Shown here: positions 8,179-16,542 of the stretch, in pieces
Position numbering within the stretch: the first letter of the stretch is position 1
Layout: the number at the start of each line of letters is the position of its first letter
Assembly (NCBI GenBank): GCA_002354035.1
Contig: DEKU01000013.1
Coordinates: 1-60,317, forward strand
Length of the DNA: 60,317 nucleotides
Direction of reading: 5' to 3'
From: Bacteroidales bacterium UBA2714
GTDB taxonomy: Bacteria > Bacteroidota > Bacteroidia > Bacteroidales > P3
Program-made: the position numbers and the translations under genes
The notes under the pieces: model-generated
What the model was told of the DNA's origin: nothing
The model's database searches: none
The model's input: only the letters and a program-made list of their open reading frames with translations

Positions 8179-8628
8179 ATGATTGAACAGGCTATAAACT
8201 TCCTAAAAAGCCATGTCGAGGGCGTGTTGGCTACGGTGGACGACGACCGCCCGTGCCTGAGGGCTTTCCAGATTATGAAGCAGGAGGACACAGACCTCTA
8301 TTTCGCCACCTCGGAGCGCAAGGAGGTGTACCGCCAGCTGCGTCAGAACCCCCGTGTGGAGTTTCTCATGATGCACGAGGGGGTGTCGGTACGCTGTTCC
8401 GGACGGGCAGTCTTTGATGTGGACGATGCCGCTGAGCGCTGGATTTACGACCACAACGAGGTGCTGCGCCGCCTCTATCCGAGCTACGACACGCTGGTGT
8501 ATTTCAGACTTGCCACCGAACGGATGGATTATTACGACCTGCGCCCTACTCCGCCCGTTCACAGGTCTTTCGACCTCGTCTCTGGCGAGAGCCGCAACGG
8601 CTTTGTCGGCGCGCGTTTCTCAAAATGA
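8179..8628 (+). CDS. Pyridoxamine 5-phosphate oxidase-like flavin-binding protein
   Basis: The 149-residue protein has the split-barrel FMN-binding fold of the pyridoxamine phosphate oxidase-related family. Visible features are the N-terminal FLKSHVEGVLATVDDDRPCL, RAFQIM, the LYFATSERKEVYRQLRQNP block and a V.CSGRAVF strand. Members reduce or bind flavins, heme or F420, and the substrate is not evident. It has almost no 5-prime leader. Its stop overlaps the macrodomain start by 4 bases, so it is the first gene of a three-gene unit with the macrodomain and sirtuin and may share their redox context. Confidence 0.82.
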   Translation: MIEQAINFLKSHVEGVLATVDDDRPCLRAFQIMKQEDTDLYFATSERKEVYRQLRQNPRVEFLMMHEGVSVRCSGRAVFDVDDAAERWIYDHNEVLRRLYPSYDTLVYFRLATERMDYYDLRPTPPVHRSFDLVSGESRNGFVGARFSK

Positions 8629-9440
8629 CAGCAAACCTTATGGACCGGGGAGAGAATCTGGATTTTTGCATCGGATACCTGCTGCGGCAGGAGGGTGTGC
8701 ACGCTGAGTTGCCGACAACGCTGGAGGGCAAACAGCGCCTTCTGCGGGCGTTGATGAATGTGTGGCCACCGCAGCCCCTCGACGATGAGTTTCTGCGGGC
8801 GCAGGATGCCGAGCTGCAGGCGCAGCTGCAGGACAGGGGCATCGTGGACTTGGAGGACATCGCCGCGCCGGGGGATGCCCGCCCCACACTCTGGCAGGGA
8901 GACATCACGCGGCTGCGGGTCGACGCTATCGTCAATGCAGCCAACAGCGGAGGGCTGGGGTGCTGGCATCCGCTGCACGGGTGCATAGACAACGCCATCC
9001 ACAGCGCCGCAGGGCTTCAGTTGCGGCAGGAGGCTGGCCGCGTGCTCGGAGGAGGAGAGATAGCCACCGGCAAGGCCATCATCACCCCCGCATACAACCT
9101 GCCCTCCCGATACGTTATCCACACGGTGGGGCCTGTCGTCCCTGACGGCATGCCCACCGAGGAACAGGACGGGCAGCTGGCCGACTGCTACCGGAGTTGT
9201 CTTCGTTTGGCCGGGGAGGCGGGCTGCCGGAGCATTGCTTTCTGCTGTATCTCGACGGGCGAGTTCCGCTTCCCCAACCGCCGCGCCGCCGAAATCGCTG
9301 TGGCGACGGTCAAGCAGCAGAACGACAGCAAACCGCCGTCACCGATGAGTGTTGTTTTTAATGTTTTCAAGGATACCGACTATGACATCTACAACGAGTT
9401 ACTCGGAACGCATCCGGAGGCTGGGAGAAGCCATTCGTGA
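8625..9440 (+). CDS. Zinc-dependent macrodomain, protein ADP-ribosyl hydrolase
   Basis: This 271-residue protein should remove ADP-ribose from proteins. An N-terminal helical extension (1-85) precedes the macrodomain. IVNAANSGGLGC gives the ADP-ribose loop. Cys113, His118 and Cys120 (GLGCWHPLHGCIDNAIH) form the zinc site seen in the macrodomains linked to SirTM. A second binding loop is CISTGEFRFPNRRAA, and the domain closes with VIFNVF-like strands (VVFNVFKDTDYDIYNELL). The sirtuin gene begins inside its last 59 bases. In Firmicutes such pairs reverse and install ADP-ribose on lipoylated GcvH-L. Here no lipoate ligase or GcvH-L gene is nearby. Confidence 0.9.
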   Translation: MTANLMDRGENLDFCIGYLLRQEGVHAELPTTLEGKQRLLRALMNVWPPQPLDDEFLRAQDAELQAQLQDRGIVDLEDIAAPGDARPTLWQGDITRLRVDAIVNAANSGGLGCWHPLHGCIDNAIHSAAGLQLRQEAGRVLGGGEIATGKAIITPAYNLPSRYVIHTVGPVVPDGMPTEEQDGQLADCYRSCLRLAGEAGCRSIAFCCISTGEFRFPNRRAAEIAVATVKQQNDSKPPSPMSVVFNVFKDTDYDIYNELLGTHPEAGRSHS

Positions 9441-10245
9441 GGCCGACCATATCATTGTTGGCGCGGGGGCAGGGCTGACCACTGCGGCGGGTCTCGACTA
9501 TGCCGGAGAGGACTTTCGACATGAGTTTGCCCCATGGATTGAGCGTTATAGATTCACCGACCTTTACACCGCTGGTTTCTATCCTTTTGAGAGCCAAGAG
9601 GAGTATTGGGCTTTCTGGGCCAAACATATATGGTTCTGCCGCTACCGCACCGGCGCCTTGCCGCTCTACAGGCGGCTGCTGGAGCTTTTCCCCCGGGCTT
9701 TTGTGGTGACGACCAATGTCGACGCACAATTCGAACAGGCCGGATTCCCTTTGGAGAACATCTTCGCCACACAGGGCGATTATGGTTGGTTTCAGCCTGC
9801 CTCCGGCACACCCAAGACACTGGTCGACAACCGGGAGTGGGTGGAGCGAGTGCTGCCTCTCATCAGCGGCTGCCGTATACCGGCCGAGGCGATACCCCAT
9901 ATGCCCGACGGCAGCGCCGTGGCGCTGAACCTGCGTGTGGACGACACCTTTGTGGAGGATTCCCGTTGGCACCGGCAGGCCCGACGGTATACCGATTTTG
10001 TGCAGGAGGCGCGGCAGGGGAGACTGCTGCTGCTGGAGTTTGGCATCGGATACAACACTCCGGGTATCATCCGCCTGCCTTTCGAACAGCTGGCGCAGAG
10101 GCTGCCGCACACCACCCTCGTGCGCTTCAATCTGAACGACCCCGACCCCTATATCCAGAATCTGCCGCGCTTCATGTCTTTCACAGAGGACATCGGCCGG
10201 ATACTGGACGACATAGACAGTCTGCGCGCCGCTGCGGGCAATTAG
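9382..10245 (+). CDS. SirTM-type (class M) sirtuin, protein ADP-ribosyltransferase
   Basis: I start this 287-residue protein at the ATG at 9382, because upstream GTG/ATG codons only add an unlikely tail. The Rossmann NAD motif is GAGAGLTTAAGLDYAG (about 27-42). TTNVDAQFEQAG follows, then FATQGDYGWFQ, with Gln where classical sirtuins have the catalytic His, and then LNLRVDDTFVED. The structural four-Cys zinc ribbon of deacetylase sirtuins is absent. These traits mark the class M enzymes that ADP-ribosylate proteins rather than deacylate. The gene overlaps the zinc macrodomain gene by 59 bases, the expected partner. The protein target here is unknown. Confidence 0.88.
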   Translation: MTSTTSYSERIRRLGEAIREADHIIVGAGAGLTTAAGLDYAGEDFRHEFAPWIERYRFTDLYTAGFYPFESQEEYWAFWAKHIWFCRYRTGALPLYRRLLELFPRAFVVTTNVDAQFEQAGFPLENIFATQGDYGWFQPASGTPKTLVDNREWVERVLPLISGCRIPAEAIPHMPDGSAVALNLRVDDTFVEDSRWHRQARRYTDFVQEARQGRLLLLEFGIGYNTPGIIRLPFEQLAQRLPHTTLVRFNLNDPDPYIQNLPRFMSFTEDIGRILDDIDSLRAAAGN

Positions 10246-10263
10246 TCAGTCTTTTTTTCACCC

Positions 10264-10746
10264 ATGCAAGAGTTCCTGTTTAAATATGTAGAAGAGAGCG
10301 ACAGCTTTTGCGCTGTCAGCTATCAGGGCGATGCCGCCGAGGTGGTTATCCCGCAGACACATTGGGGCAGGCCGGTAACGATACTCTTCGACGACCTCTT
10401 CAAGGGGCATGCCGAAGTCCGCTCGGTGGCCATCCCCGACACTGTGACCTAGATTGGCGGCTTTGTTTTCGACGGCTGCATCAACCTAAAGCACATCAAT
10501 CTGCCCGCCGCGCTGGAGAGTATGTGGCAGTATGCCTTCACCCGTTGCGGGCTGGAGACCATCGTCTTGCCCGACAGGGTGACACAAATAATTCCTTACA
10601 CTTTCATGGACTGCAAGCGGCTGAGACAGGTGCGCTGCGGTAGCGGCATGAGAAAAATATTCGCCCATTCATTCAAGGGCTGCGACAGCCTGGACGGCAT
10701 AGTGTGCGATCCTTCCGTATTCGTCGACCCCGATTTCAAAATGTAG
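10264..10746 (+). pseudogene. BspA-like leucine-rich repeat gene with in-frame amber codon
   Basis: One continuous frame encodes about 160 residues of BspA-type repeats (VAIPDTVT, then IGGFVFDGCINLKHINLP, then YAFTRCGLETIVLPDRVTQI). A TAG at 10450-10452 interrupts it inside a repeat, at a position that usually holds a charged or polar residue. A single base change would explain it. There is no signal peptide, unlike most secreted BspA proteins. It starts 18 bases after the sirtuin gene and is followed by another broken gene, so decay is more likely than recoding. Confidence 0.7.
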
Positions 10747-11146
10747 ATAGTACGCAAAAAGATTTTATCCGAGACCCTGTATTCCCGGTGTACCCCATCG
10801 GAACGTGCTCGCCCGTATAGGCAACAAGTTGACCCTCGCGGCGTTCTACACGCTCGACAGGCAGGGCGCGCCGATGTGCTTCCGCGACATAGCGGCCTCC
10901 AACCCCGACTGCTCGCAGAAGATGCTCACGCAGACCCTTCGCGGCCTTGAGCACGACCGCATGGTGAGCCGCACCGTGTATCCAGAGTTGCTTCCACGCG
11001 TGGAGTATGCCCTCACAGACAGAGGCCGCTCTTTCATGCCCGTCATGCAGCAGTTGATTGACTGAGCCTATCACAACCTCCACGTCATTGTCAGCGACCG
11101 GGAGGCGGCGGCAAAGCGGCGGCGTACCGCCGCGGGTTGTGACTAA
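10747..11146 (+). pseudogene. HxlR-family transcription regulator, multiply broken
   Basis: The winged-helix core is plain (SQKMLTQTLRGLEHDRMVSR, then PRVEYALTDRGRSFMPVM). Upstream, an extra A at 10792 separates two frames. Deleting it gives ETLYSRCPHRNVLARIGNK, the normal HxlR N-terminus with its sensor-type Cys. The codon where the start would lie is ATA (10747). Downstream a TGA at 11063-11065 stands where the family has Trp (LIDWA), and the frame then continues through AYHNLHVIVSDREAAAKRR to a TAA at 11144. Other genes here use TGA as a stop, so recoding is ruled out. HxlR proteins usually repress redox-stress genes, and the sirtuin operon could have been its target. Confidence 0.75.
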
Positions 11147-11183
11147 TACCTACGGAGGTGCGCCACCGGCAGAGGTTCTCGAG

Positions 11184-11219
11184 AAGTTCCAATAAGAAAC
11201 GCAACTTTTTGAGAGAAAA
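11184..11219 (+). repeat. 36-bp direct repeat, copy 2 (solitary IS end)
   Basis: This copy matches 5485-5520 at 34 of 36 positions. No transposase is found near it. It ends two bases before the -33 region of the thiamine operon promoter, so an insertion or deletion event has probably reshaped this upstream region. Confidence 0.6.
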
Positions 11220-11221
11220 AG

Positions 11222-11251
11222 TTTGAATATAACAAAAAAGTCGTATCTTTG
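11222..11251 (+). promoter_or_regulatory. Promoter of the thiamine uptake operon
   Basis: TTTG at 11222-11225 and TATCTTTG at 11244-11251 are separated by 18 bases, a good fit to the Bacteroidetes -33/-7 promoter. The TPP riboswitch lies directly downstream. Confidence 0.8.
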
Positions 11252-11274
11252 CACTATCGTTCCGAGCGAAGGAA

Positions 11275-11354
11275 AACGTTTAGGGGTGCTACAACTCGTT
11301 GTGGCTGAGATTACACCCTCGAACCTGATCCGGATAATGCCGGCGGAGGAAAAG
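11275..11354 (+). promoter_or_regulatory. TPP (thiamine pyrophosphate) riboswitch
   Basis: The THI-box core is clear. AGGGGTGC comes first, then GGCTGAGATTACACCCTCG and GAACCTGATCCGGATAATGC, then CGGCGGAGGAAA. The variable P3 arm is short (TACAACTCGTTGTG). The switch ends 3 bases before the ATG of the TonB receptor, so it can hide that gene's ribosome site when TPP is bound. It predicts repression of the receptor and transporter by thiamine pyrophosphate. Confidence 0.95.
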
Positions 11355-11357
11355 ACT

Positions 11358-13628
11358 ATGAGTACAAAACAATACACATGTGGCCGCTATCAAACCAAGG
11401 CCACCAGATTTAATGCCAAGCAGCTGATAGCCTGCTGCGCATTGTCAGTATCTTTATTTGGCGGCATGGCCGCCCAAGGGCAGACACCTCAGCGCGACAC
11501 CACGGTGCGCACTCTGGACGAGGTGATAGTGCGTGATGTGCGGGCAGACAACAAGACCCCTCTGACCACCACCACCCTCGACCGCCGAACACTGGAGGAG
11601 AACAAAATAGCCTCGGCTTTGCCCTACATGCTGGAGCTGGAACCAAGCGTGGTGACCACCTCCGAGAACGGCACAGTGGGCGTGACAAGTCTGCGCATTC
11701 GCGGCGTGGATGCCACACGCATCAACGTGAACATCAACGGTATTACGCTCAACGATGCCGAGAGCCAGACCGTCTACTGGTACAACATCCCCAACCTTGG
11801 GGGCATGAGCCAGAGCGTGCAGCTACAGCGCGGTGTGGGTGCCAGCAATGGCGGTTCGGCAGCCTTCGGCGGAGCCATGAACCTACAGACGCTGAACACA
11901 GCCGCAAAGCCCTACGCCACAGCCGACCTCTCCTGGGGTTCATGGAACACGCGACAGTACGGTATCGTGGCCGGATCGGGACTGACCAAGCACGGCTTCT
12001 CGGTGGATGCCGCCTACAACGGGCTGACCAGCGACGGTTTTGTGCGTGGCGGACAGACCGACCAGCAGAGCCTGTTCGTGTCCGGCAGCCGGTATACCGA
12101 CCGCTCGGTGCTGAAGCTGATAGCCATCGTGGGCGAGCAGCACAGCGGCATCACCTGGGACGGGGCCTCGGCCGAGGATTTGGATAAAGACCCCCGCTAC
12201 AACGGACGCGGAGCAATCGTGGACCCCTACGGCAACGTGACCTACTATCCCTTCGAAACCGACAACTACAAGCAGCAGCACCTGCAACTGTACTACAGCC
12301 GCCTGCTGACCGACGCGTGGACACTGAACGCCGCCTTGGACTATACGCACGGCTACGGCTACACCGAAAGCTACAAACAGGGAAAGAAGATTGACAAATA
12401 TGGTATGGACACGACGGCTTTCGGCTTCAGGGTGAGCGACTTGATTTACCGCAAGTGCATGGAGAACAACGCCTACACGGCCAATCTCTCCGCCCGCTAT
12501 GGCGAAGGGCCGCTGACACTGACCTTCGGGGGCAGCTACCTGTACTATGACGGCGGACACCACGGCGAGATTATCTGGCTGCAACGGGAGGCCGACCACA
12601 ACGGCACTACCCTCACGGCCGACAAACCCTTTGCCAACTGGTACAGCAATCAGGCCGACAAACACGACGGCACGCTGTTTGCCAAGGTGAACTACGATGT
12701 CAACGACCGCCTCAACCTCTATGCCGACCTGCCAGTGCGTTTCATCAAATACACCATCGTGGGCACCGACGACGACTACGGCCAGATACCCTTCGACACA
12801 ACATATCTGTTCTTCAACCCCAAGGTGGGTGCCAACTATCTCCTCAACGCCGAACAGCGCCTCTATGCCGTGGCCGGCCTGGCCAACCGCGAGCCTGCAC
12901 GCGCCGACATCAAAGAGGCCGTGGGCTATGGCCGCCAAATCCACACCGAAAGCATGCTGGACATCGAGCTGGGCTACCAACTCCAAAAAGCAAAACTTCA
13001 GTTCCACGCCAACGCCTACGCCATGCTCTACCACAACCAGCTTACACCCAACGGGCTGGTGACCGAAAGCGGCTACGCCCTGATGGAGAACGTGGAGAAG
13101 AGCTACCGCATAGGCCTGGAGCTGGTGGGAGGATACCGCCTGAACAAATATTTCGGACTGGAAGGCAACCTGACACTGAGCACCAACAAGGCTGTGGACT
13201 ATGTGGCTGAACTGATGCTCAGCGACTGGAGCGACATGCAAACGGTGAACCTGAAAACCACCGACCTCGCACTGTCGCCCTCCGTGGTGGGAGCCGCCAT
13301 TCTCACCTACAACCCCTGCCAGCGTGCCAAGCTGCAACTGATAGGCAAATACGTCGGCAAACAGTATGCCGACAACACAGGCAAGGACGAAGCCTTGTTA
13401 GACCCCTACTTCCTGCTGAACCTGCGTGCCTCCTACCGCTTCGACATGGGACGGGGCAATGAGCTGGAATGTCAGTTAGCCGTAAACAACATCCTGAACC
13501 ACAACTACCGCACCAGCGCCTGGTGCAGCGCCTACTACAACCCCGAAACACTGGGGCTGACCTACGAAAGAGCCTACTTCCAACAGCCCGGCATCAACTT
13601 CACAGGACGCGTCATCTATAAATTCTAA
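11358..13628 (+). CDS. TonB-dependent outer-membrane receptor for thiamine
   Basis: This 756-residue receptor has a signal region (about 20-40, ending near AAQGQ), a TonB-box/plug domain (TLDEVIVRDVRAD, GVTSLRIRGVDATRINVNIN, GVGASNGGSAAFGGAMNL) and a 22-strand-type barrel ending in VIYKF. It lacks the carboxypeptidase-like N-terminal domain common in SusC proteins. The start at 11358 is set by the riboswitch that occupies the in-frame codons upstream. In Bacteroidetes, receptors placed behind a TPP riboswitch and before a PnuC-like gene import thiamine. That assignment is by context, with no visible substrate residues. Confidence 0.9.
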   Translation: MSTKQYTCGRYQTKATRFNAKQLIACCALSVSLFGGMAAQGQTPQRDTTVRTLDEVIVRDVRADNKTPLTTTTLDRRTLEENKIASALPYMLELEPSVVTTSENGTVGVTSLRIRGVDATRINVNINGITLNDAESQTVYWYNIPNLGGMSQSVQLQRGVGASNGGSAAFGGAMNLQTLNTAAKPYATADLSWGSWNTRQYGIVAGSGLTKHGFSVDAAYNGLTSDGFVRGGQTDQQSLFVSGSRYTDRSVLKLIAIVGEQHSGITWDGASAEDLDKDPRYNGRGAIVDPYGNVTYYPFETDNYKQQHLQLYYSRLLTDAWTLNAALDYTHGYGYTESYKQGKKIDKYGMDTTAFGFRVSDLIYRKCMENNAYTANLSARYGEGPLTLTFGGSYLYYDGGHHGEIIWLQREADHNGTTLTADKPFANWYSNQADKHDGTLFAKVNYDVNDRLNLYADLPVRFIKYTIVGTDDDYGQIPFDTTYLFFNPKVGANYLLNAEQRLYAVAGLANREPARADIKEAVGYGRQIHTESMLDIELGYQLQKAKLQFHANAYAMLYHNQLTPNGLVTESGYALMENVEKSYRIGLELVGGYRLNKYFGLEGNLTLSTNKAVDYVAELMLSDWSDMQTVNLKTTDLALSPSVVGAAILTYNPCQRAKLQLIGKYVGKQYADNTGKDEALLDPYFLLNLRASYRFDMGRGNELECQLAVNNILNHNYRTSAWCSAYYNPETLGLTYERAYFQQPGINFTGRVIYKF

Positions 13629-13675
13629 CATCCAGACCGACCGACTTCCGTACACACAAATCCAACAAGCCCAAC

Positions 13676-14251
13676 GTGAACGCAATCGAAATAACAGGAG
13701 CCATAATCGGCCTGGCCTACATCGTCAGCGAATATCGCGCCGACCGATGGTTCTGGCCCCTCAGCATCCTGATGTCGATATTCTACATCATCATCGACTT
13801 CACGTCAGGCATCTACGCCAACGGAGCCATCTGCTGCTACAACCTCGCCATGTCGGTCTACGGTCTGCTGGTATGGCGAGGCATCATCCAAAGCAAACAG
13901 CACATCGAACGGCCCGTCACATCATGTCCGGCACATTTCTGGCCCTATATCATTGCCGCAGTGGCGGGCCTCACGGTGGTGCTATGGTGGCTGCTGAGCG
14001 CCCTTGGCGAAAGCCAGATACCGTGGCTGGACGGAGTGTCGTCCGCCCTCTCGATAGTGGCCATGTGGATGCTCTCGCAGAAATACTGGCAACAATGGCT
14101 GCTGTGGATTATCGTCGAACCGCTGATGGTGGTGCTCTTCATCAAGACCGGCAACTATGCCTCCGCGCTGCTGTACATCGTTTTCGAAATCGTGTGCTTC
14201 ATGGGCATAGCCCGTTGGCGCCGCATGATGAAAGAGCAACCGCAGCCATAG
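13676..14251 (+). CDS. pnuT: PnuC-like thiamine transporter (PnuT type)
   Basis: This 191-residue inner-membrane protein has about seven membrane segments and the PnuC family pattern (WFWPLSILMSIFYIIIDFTS, ANGAICCYNLAMSVYGLLVW, KTGNYASALLYIVFEIVCFMG). The family carries nicotinamide riboside or thiamine. The TPP riboswitch 2.3 kb upstream on the same transcript points to thiamine. It starts with GTG, 47 bases after the receptor gene. The thiamine pyrophosphokinase gene that often completes this operon is missing, since a terminator follows and purD lies on the other strand. Confidence 0.85.
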   Translation: MNAIEITGAIIGLAYIVSEYRADRWFWPLSILMSIFYIIIDFTSGIYANGAICCYNLAMSVYGLLVWRGIIQSKQHIERPVTSCPAHFWPYIIAAVAGLTVVLWWLLSALGESQIPWLDGVSSALSIVAMWMLSQKYWQQWLLWIIVEPLMVVLFIKTGNYASALLYIVFEIVCFMGIARWRRMMKEQPQP

Positions 14252-14274
14252 CCCCACACCACCACCCCAACAAC

Positions 14275-14325
14275 AACCGGCGGCTGTCACCTCCCCACGG
14301 GGAGAAACAACCGCCGGTTGCTTTT
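14275..14325 (+). terminator. Terminator between convergent pnuT and purD
   Basis: AACCGGCGG at 14275-14283 pairs perfectly with CCGCCGGTT at 14311-14319. An inner CTCCCC/GGGGAG hairpin fills the loop, and GCTTTT follows. It sits between the convergent pnuT and purD genes and may serve both strands. Confidence 0.8.
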
Positions 14326-14344
14326 AGCCTTAGTTGGCGGGCAG

Positions 14345-15652
14345 TCAGATAAGCATCTTGAGGAGGTCCTGCCCGATGTCGCGCCTGAAATAGCGGCCCT
14401 CAAAGCGCACCTTCTCCAACTCCTGATAGGCGGAAAGCATGGCCGCAGGCATCGAATCGGACAAAGCCGTCACACACAGCACCCTGCCACCCGACGTAAC
14501 CAACGACCCATCGTCTGCCTTGGCCGTGCCGGCATGAAACACCTTGCACCCCTTCACAAGCTCCACCCCCTCAATACGCTTGCCCCGCTCATAATGCTCC
14601 GGATAACCCCCGCTCACCATCATCACACTCGCCGCCGGACGGGGGTCAACCACCAAAGGCACCTGCTGCAAATTGCCCCGCCACACATGCTCGAAAAGGT
14701 CCACCACATCGCTCCTAATGCGCGGAAAGACGCTCTCCGTCTCAGGGTCACCCATGCGCACATTATACTCAATCACATAAGGGTCCAGCCCGCCCGAGCC
14801 GTCAGGCACAGCCATCAAACCCACAAAAATAAAACCCTTATACCCTATGCCCTCCGCGTGCAGACCCCTCACCGTCGGAGCCACAATCCGCTCCTCCACC
14901 TTCTGCATAAACTCCTTGTCGGCGAAATGCACCGGACTCACCGAACCCATGCCGCCCGTGTTCAGGCCCGAGTCGTTCTCCCCGATGCGCTTATAGTCCT
15001 TGGCCGTCGGCAAAATCTTATAATGCTTGCCATCCGTCAGCACAAACACACTCAGCTCCACCCCCCTCAAAAACTCCTCCACCACCACCCGTGCCGAAGC
15101 CTGGCCGAACTTGCCACCCAGCATCTGGCGCAGCTCACGCTCCGCCTCCTTTAAGTCCTCCACAATCAGCACCCCCTTGCCAGCCGCCAGGCCGTCCGCC
15201 TTCAGCACATACGGCCCCCTCAGCTGACGGAGAAAAGCCACGCCCTCCTCCACCTCAGCCGAGCCGAACGTGCGGTAAGCCGCCGTGGGAATATTATGGC
15301 GCTGCATGAAACGCTTGGCATAATCCTTGCTGCCCTCCAGCTGGGCTCCTGTCTGACCGGGCCCTATCACCATCACCTGACGAAGGTCGCTGTGCCTATA
15401 AAAATAGTCCGCCACCCCCGCCACCAGCGGAGCCTCCGGTCCCACCACCACCATGCGCACATCATGGGCAAGCACAAACTGTCGCAAAGCATCAAAATCC
15501 ATCGGGTCCAAATCCACATTGCAGCACTTCTGCTCGCAACCCGTACCCGCGTTGCCCGGAGCAACAAAAAGCGTCGAACACTGCTCGCTCTCGGCTATCT
15601 TACAAGCCATAGCATGCTCGCGTCCACCTGATCCTAATAAAAGAATATTCAT
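14345..15652 (-). CDS. purD: Phosphoribosylamine-glycine ligase (GAR synthetase)
   Basis: PurD joins phosphoribosylamine and glycine with ATP in step two of purine synthesis. The 435-residue length and the opening NILLLGSGGREHAMACKIA are diagnostic. The ATP-grasp domain shows KADGLAAGKGVLIVEDL near residue 140 and VVVEEFLRGVELSVFVLTDG near 190. The substrate block NTGGMGSVSP and EYNVRMGDPETE follow. It is a single gene with its own promoter and no other pur gene beside it. Confidence 0.97.
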   Translation of the reverse strand: MNILLLGSGGREHAMACKIAESEQCSTLFVAPGNAGTGCEQKCCNVDLDPMDFDALRQFVLAHDVRMVVVGPEAPLVAGVADYFYRHSDLRQVMVIGPGQTGAQLEGSKDYAKRFMQRHNIPTAAYRTFGSAEVEEGVAFLRQLRGPYVLKADGLAAGKGVLIVEDLKEAERELRQMLGGKFGQASARVVVEEFLRGVELSVFVLTDGKHYKILPTAKDYKRIGENDSGLNTGGMGSVSPVHFADKEFMQKVEERIVAPTVRGLHAEGIGYKGFIFVGLMAVPDGSGGLDPYVIEYNVRMGDPETESVFPRIRSDVVDLFEHVWRGNLQQVPLVVDPRPAASVMMVSGGYPEHYERGKRIEGVELVKGCKVFHAGTAKADDGSLVTSGGRVLCVTALSDSMPAAMLSAYQELEKVRFEGRYFRRDIGQDLLKMLI

Positions 15653-15688
15653 AACCGTTTATACTAAACATATACTAATCAAAAATGC

Positions 15689-15696
15689 AAAAGTAC
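15689..15696 (-). promoter_or_regulatory. -7 promoter box of purD
   Basis: The minus strand reads TACTTTTG followed by CA, 36 bases before the purD ATG. Confidence 0.65.
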
Positions 15697-15896
15697 AAAA
15701 AAAAAAGAAACTAAACAGAAAATAAAAACAAAAAACATAGAAAACACCAAGCCTACCTCATCGCATGCCCGAGCCAAGCCGCAGCCCGCGGGCAACAATC
15801 ATGCAAGTCCCCACCTTCGCACCGCCCCATGGCCCCCCTACCCACCATCTCGACATCACAACGCCCATAAAAAAACAACAATCCAAAAAAAAATCG

Positions 15897-15904
15897 TACT
15901 TTTG
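15897..15904 (+). promoter_or_regulatory. -7 promoter box of the pth-coaX-lpxD run
   Basis: TACTTTTG followed by CA lies 17 bases before the first ATG (15922). It is the last clear promoter before a largely unbroken series of co-directional genes that extends to about 29.4 kb. Confidence 0.65.
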
Positions 15905-15921
15905 CAGACTGTAAACATTAT

Positions 15922-16542
15922 ATGGGAATAATAAAAAAACTCTTTTCGCGCTGTAAACCAGCCGACGACACAGACTACAACATGAAATACCTAATAGCGG
16001 GACTGGGCAATGTGGGGTCCGAATACGAAGGCACCCGCCACAACGTCGGATTCATGGTAGTGGACCAGATGGCACGGCAGGCCGACGCCCACTGGACACT
16101 GGAACGCCGCGCCTACCGCACCGAAATCAAAATCAAGGGCCGCACCTTGATTTTGATAAAACCCACCACCTACATGAACCTCAGCGGCGAGGCAGTGCGC
16201 TATTGGATGCAGACCGAGAAAGTTCCGCCAGCCAACCTGCTGGTGGTGGTGGACGACATAGCCCTGCCCCTCGGCACCCTCCGCATGCGCAAACAGGGCG
16301 CCGCCGGCGGCCACAACGGCCTCCGCAACATCGAAGCCCTCCTGGGCCGCACCGACTATTGCCGCCTCCGCATCGGCGTGGGCAATAACTTTGGCCGCGG
16401 CCACCAAATCGACTACGTGCTGGGAACCTTCACCGCCGACGAACTGACCCAGCTCAGCCCCCGGCTGGACCAAGCCTGCGAAGCCGTGGCCTGTTTCGCC
16501 ACCCAAGGCCCCGACCGAGCCATGAACATGTACAACAAATGA
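15922..16542 (+). CDS. pth: Peptidyl-tRNA hydrolase
   Basis: Pth frees tRNA from prematurely released peptidyl-tRNA. The conserved residues are all present: Asn30 and His40 (LGNVGSEYEGTRHN), Asn in KPTTYMNLSG, Asp in VVVDDIALPLG and Asn in GGHNGLRN. The frame opens at 15922, giving 206 residues with a 20-residue basic extension. The ATG at 15982 (KYLIAGLGN) gives the usual length and may be the true start. The promoter spacing allows both. The stop overlaps coaX by 4 bases. Confidence 0.95.
   Translation: MGIIKKLFSRCKPADDTDYNMKYLIAGLGNVGSEYEGTRHNVGFMVVDQMARQADAHWTLERRAYRTEIKIKGRTLILIKPTTYMNLSGEAVRYWMQTEKVPPANLLVVVDDIALPLGTLRMRKQGAAGGHNGLRNIEALLGRTDYCRLRIGVGNNFGRGHQIDYVLGTFTADELTQLSPRLDQACEAVACFATQGPDRAMNMYNK

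Noticed and set aside
10450..11065. Genetic-code change (TAG or TGA as sense)
   Set aside because: TGA and TAG end many intact genes in the window (for example umuD with TGA). One of the affected genes also has a frameshift, so decay is the simpler reading.
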